Below are positions 41,344 to 49,143 of a stretch of 64,000 nt of DNA, piece by piece. Within the stretch, counting starts at the first letter, position 1; each line of letters starts with the position of its first letter. A program made the position numbers and the translations under genes. The notes under the pieces are model-generated. The model had not been told where the DNA came from. It searched no databases and was given only the letters and a program-made list of their open reading frames with translations. This DNA comes from Massilia sp. KIM (lineage in GTDB: Bacteria > Pseudomonadota > Gammaproteobacteria > Burkholderiales > Burkholderiaceae_D): assembly GCF_002007115.1 (NCBI RefSeq), contig NZ_MVAD01000001.1:2232001-2296000 (forward strand), in the 5' to 3' direction.

Positions 41344-43326
41344 TTACTTGTACAGCACTCCTGGCAGCCACATCCCGATGGCCGGGAAGGTGTACAGCAG
41401 GATTACGCCCAGCACCTGGATCGCCATGAAGGGCAGCATGCCCAGGAAGATCTGGTTCAGGGTCACGTGCGGCGGCGAGACGCCCTTCAGGTAGAAGGCC
41501 GACATGGCGACCGGCGGCGACAGGAAGGCCGTCTGCAGGTTCATCGCCACCAGCAGGCCGAAGAACAGCGGGTCGATGTTGAAGTGGGCCAGCAGGGGCA
41601 CGAAGATCGGCATGAAGATCACGATGATCTCGGTCCACTCCAGCGGCCAGCCGAGCAGGAAGATGATGACCTGGGCCAGGATCATGAACTGCACCGGCGT
41701 CAGGTCCATCCCCAGCACCCAGGCGTTGATGATCTCCTGCCCGCCCAGCAGCGCGAAGGCGGCCGAGAAGATGCTCGAGCCGACGAACAGCCAGCACACC
41801 ATGGCGCTGGTCTTGGCGGTCAGGTGGGCCGATTCGCGCAGCAGGCCGTAGTTAAAGCGGCGGTAGGCGATCGCCAGGATCATGCCGCCCAGCGCCCCCA
41901 TCGCCGCCGCCTCGGTCGGCGTGGCCAGCCCGAACACGATGCTGCCGAGGACAGCCAGGATCAGCAGCGCCAGCGGGAACAGCGAACCGAGCAGCATCTT
42001 GAAGATCTCCAGCCGCGCCACGCTGAAATAGACGTAGAACAGCAGCAGCGCCAGCGCGCCCACGCCCAGCACGATCCAGAAGGTCTTGGACGCGGGCCGC
42101 GCGGCCGGCTCTTCGGCGGCCGGGGCGGACTGGGCGGCAGGCTGCGCGGTCTCGGCCGCCGCAGCCGGCGCGGCAGGCGCCGCAGCAGCGCCCTCCTCTG
42201 CCGGCGGCTCGGTTACTCCGCCTTCCACCGGCGGCTCGGCCAGTTCGCCTTCCACCGGCGGTTCTGCCAGGCCGCCTTCGACCGGCGGTTCTTCAAGTCC
42301 GCCGCTGTCGGAGCCGGAGGTGCTGTCGAAGCTGTCGGCGGCGTCCATCGCCACCAGTTCCGTCGCCGGAGCACTGGGCGCCGTGACGATGCGGTAGCTC
42401 AGTCCCATCACGGCGATGAAGACCAGGGCTGGCAGCAGGGCCACGAACAGGTTGTTCATCAGGGTGCGGGTCGGCACCTCGGCCGCGCGCTTGCCCTTGA
42501 TCGCGGCCAGCAGGCCGGGCACGGCGGGCTTGGCGTAGGCGTTCGGGATCGCCCGGGTGTAGGGCGGCAGCGCGACGATGCGTTCCTCGGCCGACAGCGG
42601 CGGAGCGGCGGAGGGCTTGAGCTTGGCCACGATGATCACGTAGCCGACGTAGAGCGCGGCCAGCATGATCCCCGGGAACAGCGCCCCGGCGTAGAGCTTG
42701 ACCACCGAGACCCCGGCCGTGGCGCCATAGACGATCAGCAGCACCGAGGGCGGAATCAGGATGCCCAGGCAGCCCCCCGCCGTGATCGAGCCGGCCGACA
42801 GGCGCACGCTGTAGCCGGCCTTGAGCATGGCCGGCAGGGCCAGCAGGCCCATCAGCGTGACAACGGCGCCGACGATGCCGGTGGCGGTGGCGAAGATCGC
42901 GCAGGTGATGATGGTGGCCACCGCCAGCGAGCCCGGCACGCGCGCCATGGCCAGGTGCAGGCTCTTGAACAAGCGCTCGATCAGGTTGGCGCGCTCGACC
43001 AAATAGCCCATGAAGATGAACAGCGGGATCGAGATCAGGACGTCGTTCGCCATCACCGAATAGGCGCGCTGCACCATCAGGTCCAGCGTGAGCTGGACCG
43101 CCGTGTCGGGGTCGGCGCTGTGGAAGGCGAACCAGGCGAACATCACGCCCATGCCCATCAGGGTGAAGGCGGTGGGGAAGCCCAGCATGATGGCGACCAC
43201 CACCAGGGCCAGCATCAGGAGGCCCAGGTGGCCGTTGGTCATCTCCGACGGCGCCGGCAGCAGGGCGAAGATGCCGATCACGATGGCGATCAGGATCGAC
43301 AGGCCGAACCAGATTTCCTTTTTCAT
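41344..43326 (-). CDS. dctM: TRAP transporter large permease with inserted Pro/Glu-rich repeats
   Basis: A 660-residue DctM protein with the usual many-helix core in two halves. Between them, about residues 325-412, lies a cytoplasmic or periplasmic low-complexity insert: four 9-residue repeats of the type EPPVEGGLA, then an Ala/Pro/Glu-rich stretch. Standard DctM proteins are about 430-500 residues. Conserved blocks such as SIPLFIFMGYLVERANLIERLF, GIVGAVVTLMG and PTEAAAMGALG are intact, so the core should work. The start overlaps the end of dctQ (ATGA). The substrate is probably an organic acid. Confidence 0.92.
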   Translation of the reverse strand: MKKEIWFGLSILIAIVIGIFALLPAPSEMTNGHLGLLMLALVVVAIMLGFPTAFTLMGMGVMFAWFAFHSADPDTAVQLTLDLMVQRAYSVMANDVLISIPLFIFMGYLVERANLIERLFKSLHLAMARVPGSLAVATIITCAIFATATGIVGAVVTLMGLLALPAMLKAGYSVRLSAGSITAGGCLGILIPPSVLLIVYGATAGVSVVKLYAGALFPGIMLAALYVGYVIIVAKLKPSAAPPLSAEERIVALPPYTRAIPNAYAKPAVPGLLAAIKGKRAAEVPTRTLMNNLFVALLPALVFIAVMGLSYRIVTAPSAPATELVAMDAADSFDSTSGSDSGGLEEPPVEGGLAEPPVEGELAEPPVEGGVTEPPAEEGAAAAPAAPAAAAETAQPAAQSAPAAEEPAARPASKTFWIVLGVGALALLLFYVYFSVARLEIFKMLLGSLFPLALLILAVLGSIVFGLATPTEAAAMGALGGMILAIAYRRFNYGLLRESAHLTAKTSAMVCWLFVGSSIFSAAFALLGGQEIINAWVLGMDLTPVQFMILAQVIIFLLGWPLEWTEIIVIFMPIFVPLLAHFNIDPLFFGLLVAMNLQTAFLSPPVAMSAFYLKGVSPPHVTLNQIFLGMLPFMAIQVLGVILLYTFPAIGMWLPGVLYK

Positions 43327-43907
43327 GGCGCCTTCCCTTCTTCCAGGTGGACCGAGGCCTTCAGCTTGTCGACATCGACTTCCTCGACGTCGCGTTCGCG
43401 CGGCGGCCAGTCGCCCTGGCGCAGGCAGATCACGCAGCGCACGATCTCGGCGAAGCCCTGGAGCAGGAGCAGCGCCCCGGCGAAGGGGATCACCATCTTG
43501 AAGGGGTACAGGGGTGGGCCGTTGGCGGTGAGGGTCGAGTGCTCGCGGATGGCGAAGGACTCGGCGGCGTAGGTGTAGCCGGCCCAGACCAGGGCCACCA
43601 CGCCGGGGATGAAGAACACGATGTACAGCAGCAGGTCCAGGCCGGCCTGCAGGCGCGGCGGGAAGAAGCTGTACAGCACGTCGCCGCGCACGTGGCCGTT
43701 CTTGGCCAGCGTGTAGGCGCCTGCCATCATGAACGAGGCCCCGTACATCATGATCATCAGGTCGAAGGCCCAGGGATTGGGCGCATTCAGGGCGTAGCGG
43801 GCGAAGACTTCCCAGCTGATGAGGAAGGTCAGCACCACGATCAGCCACGCGAAAGCCTGGCCGACCCAGGTGCTGATGCGGTCGACGAAAAACAGTAGAT
43901 TCTGCAT
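43323..43907 (-). CDS. dctQ: TRAP transporter small permease
   Basis: A 194-residue protein with four transmembrane helices and the DctQ pattern (FLISWEVFARYALNAPNPWAFDL). It forms the membrane complex with DctM. GGAG lies eight bases before ATG 43907; an upstream in-frame start at 43928 is less likely. Between it and dctP is a hairpin with a T-rich tail that may lower permease expression relative to the binding protein. It overlaps dctM by four bases. Confidence 0.92.
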   Translation of the reverse strand: MQNLLFFVDRISTWVGQAFAWLIVVLTFLISWEVFARYALNAPNPWAFDLMIMMYGASFMMAGAYTLAKNGHVRGDVLYSFFPPRLQAGLDLLLYIVFFIPGVVALVWAGYTYAAESFAIREHSTLTANGPPLYPFKMVIPFAGALLLLQGFAEIVRCVICLRQGDWPPRERDVEEVDVDKLKASVHLEEGKAP

Positions 43908-43927
43908 GACGCTGCTCCAGGTCGTCA

Positions 43928-43957
43928 CAAAAGACCGCCCCGGGGTGAGCGGGGCGG
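43928..43957 (-). terminator. Hairpin between dctP and dctQ, partial terminator
   Basis: On the minus strand an 8-bp CCGCCCCG/CGGGGCGG stem with a seven-base loop is followed by TCTTTT. Placed inside the operon just after the binding-protein gene, it could cause partial termination or protect the dctP message. Confidence 0.65.
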
Positions 43958-43979
43958 CGTGGTCACTGCATGCGGTCTG

Positions 43980-45134
43980 TTACGCCTTCTTCGGTGGCGC
44001 CTTGCGGCCGAAGTAGTGGTTGTAGGCCATGCGGCGCGGGTTGTTGGTGTCCATGTCCCACTTCACCGCGCGTTCGGCGAAGGCGCGCATGGAGGCCTCG
44101 ACCTTCTTGAACAGCGGATTGTCGGCGCCCTTCTTGGCCACCACCTGGTCCCAGATCGCCAGCTGCGCCTGCAGCACCGCGTCGGGCGTCTTGTAGAACT
44201 TCACGCCCTGCTTGGCCTGGAGCTCGCGGTAGTCCTTGGAATAGCGGTCGACCGCCTTCCAGGACATGTCGGCCGAGGCGGCTTCGACGGCGTTCTCGAT
44301 GATGGCCTTGATCTGGGGCGGGAGCGCGTTGTACTTGGTCTTGTTGAAGGTGATCTCGAACTGCTCCGAGCTTTGGTGGAAGCTCTGCAGCATGCAGACC
44401 TTGGAGACGTCCGGGAAGCCGAGCACGCGGTCGGAGCTGGCGTTGTTGAACTCGGCGCCATCGAGCAGGCCGCGGTCCATGGCCGGCACGATCTCGCCGG
44501 CCGGCAGCGCGTTCACGGCGGCGCCCATGGAGGTGAACATGTCGATCGCCAGGCCGTTGGTGCGGAACTTCAGGCCCTTGAGGTCTTCCTGCTTGGTGAT
44601 GGGCTTCTTGAACCAGCCGAGCGGCTGGGTGGGCATGGGGCCGGTGAGGAAGGACACCACATTGGCGCCGATGCTGTTATAGAGTTCGGCCAGGAGCTCC
44701 TTGCCGCCGCCGTACTTGTGCCAGGCCAGGACCTGGTTGGCGTCCATGCCGAAGGCGGGGCCCGAGGTCCAGAGGGCGATGGCGCTTTGCTTGCCGTAGT
44801 TGTAGCCCATGACGCCGTGGCCGCCGTCGAGGGTGCCCTTGGAGACCGCGTCCAGCAGGCCGAAGGCCGGGACGACGGCGCCGGCGGGCAGCACCTCGAT
44901 CTTGAGCTCGCCGCCGGTCATGTCGTTGACCTTTTTGGCGAAGTCCAGTGCGTATTCGTGGAAGATGTCCTTGCTTGGCCAGGTGCTCTGGAAGCGCATC
45001 TGCTTCGGCGTTTGCGCCGTCGCGATCATCGGGACCGCGGCGGCCGTTGCGGCGGCTGCGGTGCCCAGAAACTTCCTGCGGGTGCTGACGGTTTGCTGCG
45101 ACTCCTGCTTCGACTCCTGCATGCCCTTCTTCAT
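43980..45134 (-). CDS. dctP: TRAP transporter periplasmic binding protein
   Basis: A 384-residue substrate-binding protein. It has a twin-arginine-type signal (STRRKFLGTAAAATAAAVPMIA, residues about 20-42) and the DctP fold; FNNASSDRVLGFPDVSK and similar blocks place it in the DctP-like group with large ligands. An in-frame region upstream is open but falls outside the RBS-supported start; CAGGAGA lies eight bases before ATG 45134. It is the first gene of dctPQM. The substrate may be a keto acid or other carboxylate; this is not shown. Confidence 0.92.
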   Translation of the reverse strand: MKKGMQESKQESQQTVSTRRKFLGTAAAATAAAVPMIATAQTPKQMRFQSTWPSKDIFHEYALDFAKKVNDMTGGELKIEVLPAGAVVPAFGLLDAVSKGTLDGGHGVMGYNYGKQSAIALWTSGPAFGMDANQVLAWHKYGGGKELLAELYNSIGANVVSFLTGPMPTQPLGWFKKPITKQEDLKGLKFRTNGLAIDMFTSMGAAVNALPAGEIVPAMDRGLLDGAEFNNASSDRVLGFPDVSKVCMLQSFHQSSEQFEITFNKTKYNALPPQIKAIIENAVEAASADMSWKAVDRYSKDYRELQAKQGVKFYKTPDAVLQAQLAIWDQVVAKKGADNPLFKKVEASMRAFAERAVKWDMDTNNPRRMAYNHYFGRKAPPKKA

Positions 45135-45573
45135 CGTATGTCTCCTGTGATTGTTGTAGGTACACGAACGAAATGCTTGGACTGGATCGACAACGCACAA
45201 AACTTGGCTTTGAGCCTGGTGCCATTGAGTTAGCCCCCCACCGTCGTTCCCGCGAAGGCGGGAACCCAAGTTGAGTTGCGCAGCCACGCACGCAAACTTG
45301 GGTTCCGGCCTTCGCCGGAACGACGGTTTTAAGGCTAGCTCAGTGGCATAGAGCTCTGAACTGGACTCCTTTAACCTGTGATGCCGCGCACCGGGCGCGA
45401 CTGTTTCCTGCGGGATTACTTACCGTAGGGCTACGAGCATCTTATCCGTTTGTTGCCAACAGAGCCAGTGCTTGTGTTGCTAACGAATCAGCGACTATAG
45501 CCCATCGGTAAGTGCTTGATTTTGCTGGATGAATATTTGGCCGACGCGGATATAAGGCGCGCCGGCCGGGACC
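45135..45573. other. Intergenic region upstream of dctP
   Basis: About 440 bases. It contains the inverted palindromic pair at 45242-45328 and an AT-richer stretch near 45470-45540, where the dctP promoter may start, but no site is clear. No gene is supported. Confidence 0.5.
45242..45328. repeat. Inverted pair of palindromic CCAAGTT elements
   Basis: Left copy 45242-45273 with stem GTTCCCGC/GCGGGAAC; right, inverted copy at 45294-45328 with stem GTTCCGGC/GCCGGAAC. The two arms differ at the same paired position, each keeping its own pairing. Confidence 0.85.
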
Positions 45574-47187
45574 TTAGATGCGGTACTGGGCCTTGATCTC
45601 ATCAGCCGCGCGTTCGCCGATCACCACGCACGGCGCCATCGTGTTGCCGGTCGTGATGTGCGGCATGATGGACGCGTCCGCGATGCGCAGATTGCCGATC
45701 CCATACACCCGCAGCTTCCCATCCACCACCGACATCGGATCCAGCCCCATCTTGGCGGTGCAGGACTGGTGCCAGTAGGTGACCGCCGCATCGCGCAGGT
45801 AGCGCTCCATGCCTTCGCGGTTCAGGTTGCCGGGCATGGACTCGCCCTTCACCAGCCCGCGGTAGGCACTGGCATTGCCCAGCGCGCGGCACATCTCGAC
45901 GTTGGCGAAGGCCGCCTTCAGGTCGTCCGGATGGGACAGCGTATTGGCCTGGATGATCATGTCGTCGGTCGCATTCGGACCGGACAGCAGCAGCTGGCCG
46001 CGGCTCTTGGGGTGGGCCAGGCCGGCGAACATCGTCCAGCCATGCTCGGGCACGCCGCGCGCCGCGTTCTCGGCGCTGGGGACGGGGAACTCCACCTGGC
46101 AGTGCAGCATGTCGGGAGCGTCCAGCGACGGGTCGCTCTTCCAGTACAGCGTTGCTTCGGAGCCGCCGTTGCCCACTTCCTGCGGCTCGGCATATTCCCA
46201 GATGCAGCCGAAGCTGACGTGGTCCTGGTGGTTCTGGCCGACGCCCGGCAGGAGCTGGCGCACCGGGATGCCGTGGCGCTTGAGTTCCTGCTCCGGGCCG
46301 ATACCCGACTGCATCAGCAACTTCGGAGTATTCACCGCGCCCAGCGACAGCACCACTTCGCGGGTGCAGCCGAACCACTGCTTGCGGCCGTCCAGCAGGA
46401 CCTCGACGCCGGTCACGTTCTTGCCTTCAAAGGTCAGCTTGGAGACCAGCGCATGGGTGAGCACCGTCAGGTTGGGCTGGGCCATCTTCGAGTAGGTGTA
46501 GGAGCGGAACACCGACAGACGCTTGCCGTCGCGGATGCGCAGGTCGTGCAGGGCCGCGCCACCGTCGCCTTCCATCATCGCGCCGTTCGGGCTGTCGAAG
46601 GTGGGGATGCCGAGCGAGCGCGCCGCTTCCAGCATCAGGGTCGCGGTGGGTTTGGGGTCGCTTGCCGGGGCGACGTAGACCGGACCGCCCTGCCCGCGCC
46701 GGGTCGGATCTGCCGGGCCGTGCCAGTCTTCGATGCGGCGGTAGATCTCCAACACCGATTCGTAGTTCCAGGCATCGTCGCCGGCGGCGGCGGCGAAGGA
46801 ATTCCAATCGCTGGCGTGGCCGCGGGCCCAGACCATGACGTTGATGCTCGAGCCGCCGCCCAGCACCTTGCCCATGTTCATGGGGATGGCGCGGCCATTG
46901 AGGTGGGCGTTCGGCTCGGCCGTGAAGGCCCAGTCGCGCTCGGTGCCCAGGTTGAGCGGCCACTGGGCCGGTTCGATCACGCTGGCGATCTCGTCGCTGC
47001 CGCCGGCTTCCAGCAGCAGCACGCGCACGCCGGGGTTTTCGGCCAGGCGGGCGGCGACCACGGAGCCGGAGGAACCGGCGCCGCACACGATGAAGTCGAA
47101 ATAGGTCTTGAGGGTGACGAGCTGGGTTGCCTGATTGCGGCGCACCTCGTCGGCGAACTCGCGTTCGTTGGCGTTGGGATGGCTCAT
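45574..47187 (-). CDS. GMC family oxidoreductase (choline dehydrogenase-like)
   Basis: A 537-residue FAD enzyme. The dinucleotide motif GAGSSGSVVAARL lies near residue 36, the GMC signature GKVLGGGSSINVMVWARG near 105, and the active-site His occur in YWHQSCTAKMG and MPHITTGNTMAP near the C-terminus. It should oxidise an alcohol to an aldehyde; the natural substrate (choline, glucoside or other alcohol) is not evident. It lies upstream of the TRAP operon on the same strand, but the gap of 440 bases argues against one transcript. Confidence 0.92.
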   Translation of the reverse strand: MSHPNANEREFADEVRRNQATQLVTLKTYFDFIVCGAGSSGSVVAARLAENPGVRVLLLEAGGSDEIASVIEPAQWPLNLGTERDWAFTAEPNAHLNGRAIPMNMGKVLGGGSSINVMVWARGHASDWNSFAAAAGDDAWNYESVLEIYRRIEDWHGPADPTRRGQGGPVYVAPASDPKPTATLMLEAARSLGIPTFDSPNGAMMEGDGGAALHDLRIRDGKRLSVFRSYTYSKMAQPNLTVLTHALVSKLTFEGKNVTGVEVLLDGRKQWFGCTREVVLSLGAVNTPKLLMQSGIGPEQELKRHGIPVRQLLPGVGQNHQDHVSFGCIWEYAEPQEVGNGGSEATLYWKSDPSLDAPDMLHCQVEFPVPSAENAARGVPEHGWTMFAGLAHPKSRGQLLLSGPNATDDMIIQANTLSHPDDLKAAFANVEMCRALGNASAYRGLVKGESMPGNLNREGMERYLRDAAVTYWHQSCTAKMGLDPMSVVDGKLRVYGIGNLRIADASIMPHITTGNTMAPCVVIGERAADEIKAQYRI

Positions 47188-47361
47188 GATGTGCTTTCTA
47201 AGGTGGGTAAAGGAGCGCCGTCCCAGCGGGACGGCATGCGGGTGCGCCGCACAGGCAATACGAGGGCGCTGCCGGGGCGGCAGACGGGTTCTGTCGGGGG
47301 TATGACCCAGGTCCGGCGGCGCCTGCCGTGGCCCGGATCACGAGCCACGGCGGGGAGAGAC

Positions 47362-48147
47362 CTACTTGGTCGCGGCGACCGCGTCGAGGATGACCTTGGC
47401 CACGTCGGCCGGACGCGACTGCTGGGGCACGTGGCTGGCCGGCAGTTCAGTGGTGGTGGCCTTGATCTTCTTGGCCATGGCGCGCAGCAGGCCTGGGTCG
47501 ATCATGCGGTCACGCGAGGCGACGATGAACCAGGACGGCTTGCTGGTCCAGGCGGCGTGGGTCACCTTGTCGGCGAAGGCCTTGGCCTGGATCGGGCCTT
47601 GGGTGGCGGTCATGATGGCGGCCTGCTTGGCCGGCACGTCCTGGGCGAAGTCTTCGCGCATCGCGGCTTCGGGCAGGCTCAGGAAACCTTCGGCATCGGC
47701 CACGAAGCGCTTGCTGCCGGGAGCGGCCGGGTAGCCTTCGCCGGTTTCGACGGTCGACTTGCCGGCGTCCGGGGCGAAGGCCGCCACGTAGACCAGGCTG
47801 GCGACCTTGTCGTGCTGGCCGGCTTCGGTGATCACGGTGCCGCCCCAGGAGTGGCCGACCAGCACCACCTTGCCCGGCTGGGCCGCGATGGCGCGGCGGG
47901 TCGCGGCGACGTCGTCGGCCAGCGAGGTCAGCGGGTTTTGCACGGCGGTGACCTGGATGCCCTTGGCTTGCAGCAGCGGGATCACTTTCGACCAGTCGGA
48001 GCCGTCGGCGAAGGCGCCGTGGACGATGACGACCGAGGGCTTGGCGTGGTGGGCGTGGGCGGCGTCGGTGGATTGAGCCTGGGCGCCGGTGGCGGCGAAG
48101 GCGGCGGCGACGGCGAGCAGGCGGATCGAGGATTTGATGGTGTTCAT
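47362..48147 (-). CDS. Exported alpha/beta hydrolase
   Basis: A 261-residue hydrolase with a signal peptide (to about residue 25). The nucleophile elbow is GHSWGG (Ser near 99), with VIVHGAFADGSDW for the oxyanion hole and a catalytic His in ASHVPQQSRP near the C-terminus. It resembles pyrethroid/ester hydrolases and haloperoxidase-like proteins of the group, without a named substrate. The transcript diverges from the OsmC gene. The 174-base gap to the GMC gene has no clear element. Confidence 0.88.
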   Translation of the reverse strand: MNTIKSSIRLLAVAAAFAATGAQAQSTDAAHAHHAKPSVVIVHGAFADGSDWSKVIPLLQAKGIQVTAVQNPLTSLADDVAATRRAIAAQPGKVVLVGHSWGGTVITEAGQHDKVASLVYVAAFAPDAGKSTVETGEGYPAAPGSKRFVADAEGFLSLPEAAMREDFAQDVPAKQAAIMTATQGPIQAKAFADKVTHAAWTSKPSWFIVASRDRMIDPGLLRAMAKKIKATTTELPASHVPQQSRPADVAKVILDAVAATK

Positions 48148-48326
48148 GGTGGTCTCCCTGTGGGCTGGTTGGTTAGTGAAGCCAGTATAGGGAGGGGGGT
48201 ATGGGGGCGAAATCGGTTGAACGACCGATACGGGGGCGTATGGTGCCGTCGAAAGCTTGAGGACCTTGGGTTTGAGTTAGGGAATAATGGAGACTCGAAT
48301 ACGCTTGACCTATCAGTGGAGGGGCA

Positions 48327-48731
48327 ATGGAGATCTCGGCTAAGGTTCGCAATTCCTCGGCAACGCATGAGGTGACAGTCAGCACGGCTGGGGTGGTGCG
48401 CTCGCTCGACATACCGGCCAAAACGGAGGGCTCGGGCTCCGCAGTGAATGGGGGCGAGTTTCTGATGCTGGCGCTGGCCACTTGCTACTGCAATGACTTG
48501 TATCGCGAAGCGAAGCGTATGAACATTGCGATCGACGGTGTCGAGGTGGAGGCTAGCGCATGCTTTGAGGGTGTCGGCTTGGCTGCGAACAATATTCAGT
48601 ATCGGGCGACAGTGCAGTCGCTCGCATGTGCCTTCGATATTGAACGGCTAATCAGTGAGACGGATGCAGTGGCCGAAGTACATAACACATTGCGTACTGG
48701 CGTACAGGTCCTATTGAATCGCCAAAACTAG
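48327..48731 (+). CDS. OsmC family protein lacking the second cysteine
   Basis: A 134-residue OsmC/Ohr-like protein. The first redox Cys lies in LATCYCND (near residue 52), but where OsmC carries the second (KCPVHRTL) this protein reads AVAEVHNTL, with Ala and Glu replacing Cys-Pro. A thiol peroxidase function is therefore doubtful. Codon use is less GC-rich than that of genes to the left. GGAGGGGCA lies before the ATG. It is the last gene before the low-GC island. Confidence 0.82.
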   Translation: MEISAKVRNSSATHEVTVSTAGVVRSLDIPAKTEGSGSAVNGGEFLMLALATCYCNDLYREAKRMNIAIDGVEVEASACFEGVGLAANNIQYRATVQSLACAFDIERLISETDAVAEVHNTLRTGVQVLLNRQN

Positions 48732-48837
48732 CCAAGATACCATTCGTCATCGGCAAACAAAGGCCCTGACAGGCTCGTTGGGTCTACTCATCAGGGCGAT
48801 CATTGCCTCCCCAAATAATCGCGCGGAGCACGGCATC

Positions 48838-49143
48838 TCAGCGCGCTTGGCCTATTGGCCGATATTTTTCATATTCCGCTTGAAAAAGCTGTGCAGAATC
48901 GTCTCGGAATTCCTCGCGTCGGTTAGTTAGCTCGATCAGCTTATCACCGATGCTCTTGTATATGATCTGATGGGCTTGATTCTTCAGCGAAACCTCATCG
49001 TACGCATCTATTTGAATCTCCTGGCTGAGCGCCCAATCAATTAAGTTCAGAAGGTCGTCTTTGGAAATCTTATCAAGCGCGGAATACTCGCCGTCTTGTC
49101 GCCTAAAATAACCCTGACCATTTTCAATCTTCAATAATCTCAT
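48838..49143 (-). CDS. Unknown small protein, partner of the PHP-ABC ATPase
   Basis: A 101-residue, charged, helical protein with no recognised family (MRLLKIENGQGYFRRQDGEY at the start; YEKYRPIGQAR at the end). Its ATG at 49143 lies inside the last codons of the upstream gene (20-base overlap), and GAGG precedes it, so translation is coupled. Low GC content matches the ATPase gene and differs from the surrounding chromosome. It may be a regulator or a second component of the ATPase system. Confidence 0.7.
   Translation of the reverse strand: MRLLKIENGQGYFRRQDGEYSALDKISKDDLLNLIDWALSQEIQIDAYDEVSLKNQAHQIIYKSIGDKLIELTNRREEFRDDSAQLFQAEYEKYRPIGQAR

Noticed and set aside
45658-48375. A 905-codon plus-strand frame across the GMC and hydrolase genes
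   Set aside because: It spans two real minus-strand genes and their gap, with composition typical of an antisense frame. The same applies to long frames at 41260-43572 and 12740-14539.
48732-48840. Search for a second tRNA-Ser 3' end as an attachment site
   Set aside because: No copy of the tRNA 3' end (GGCGGAAGCGGTGAGATTCG or its reverse) was seen at the left border, so the island's att sites remain undefined.
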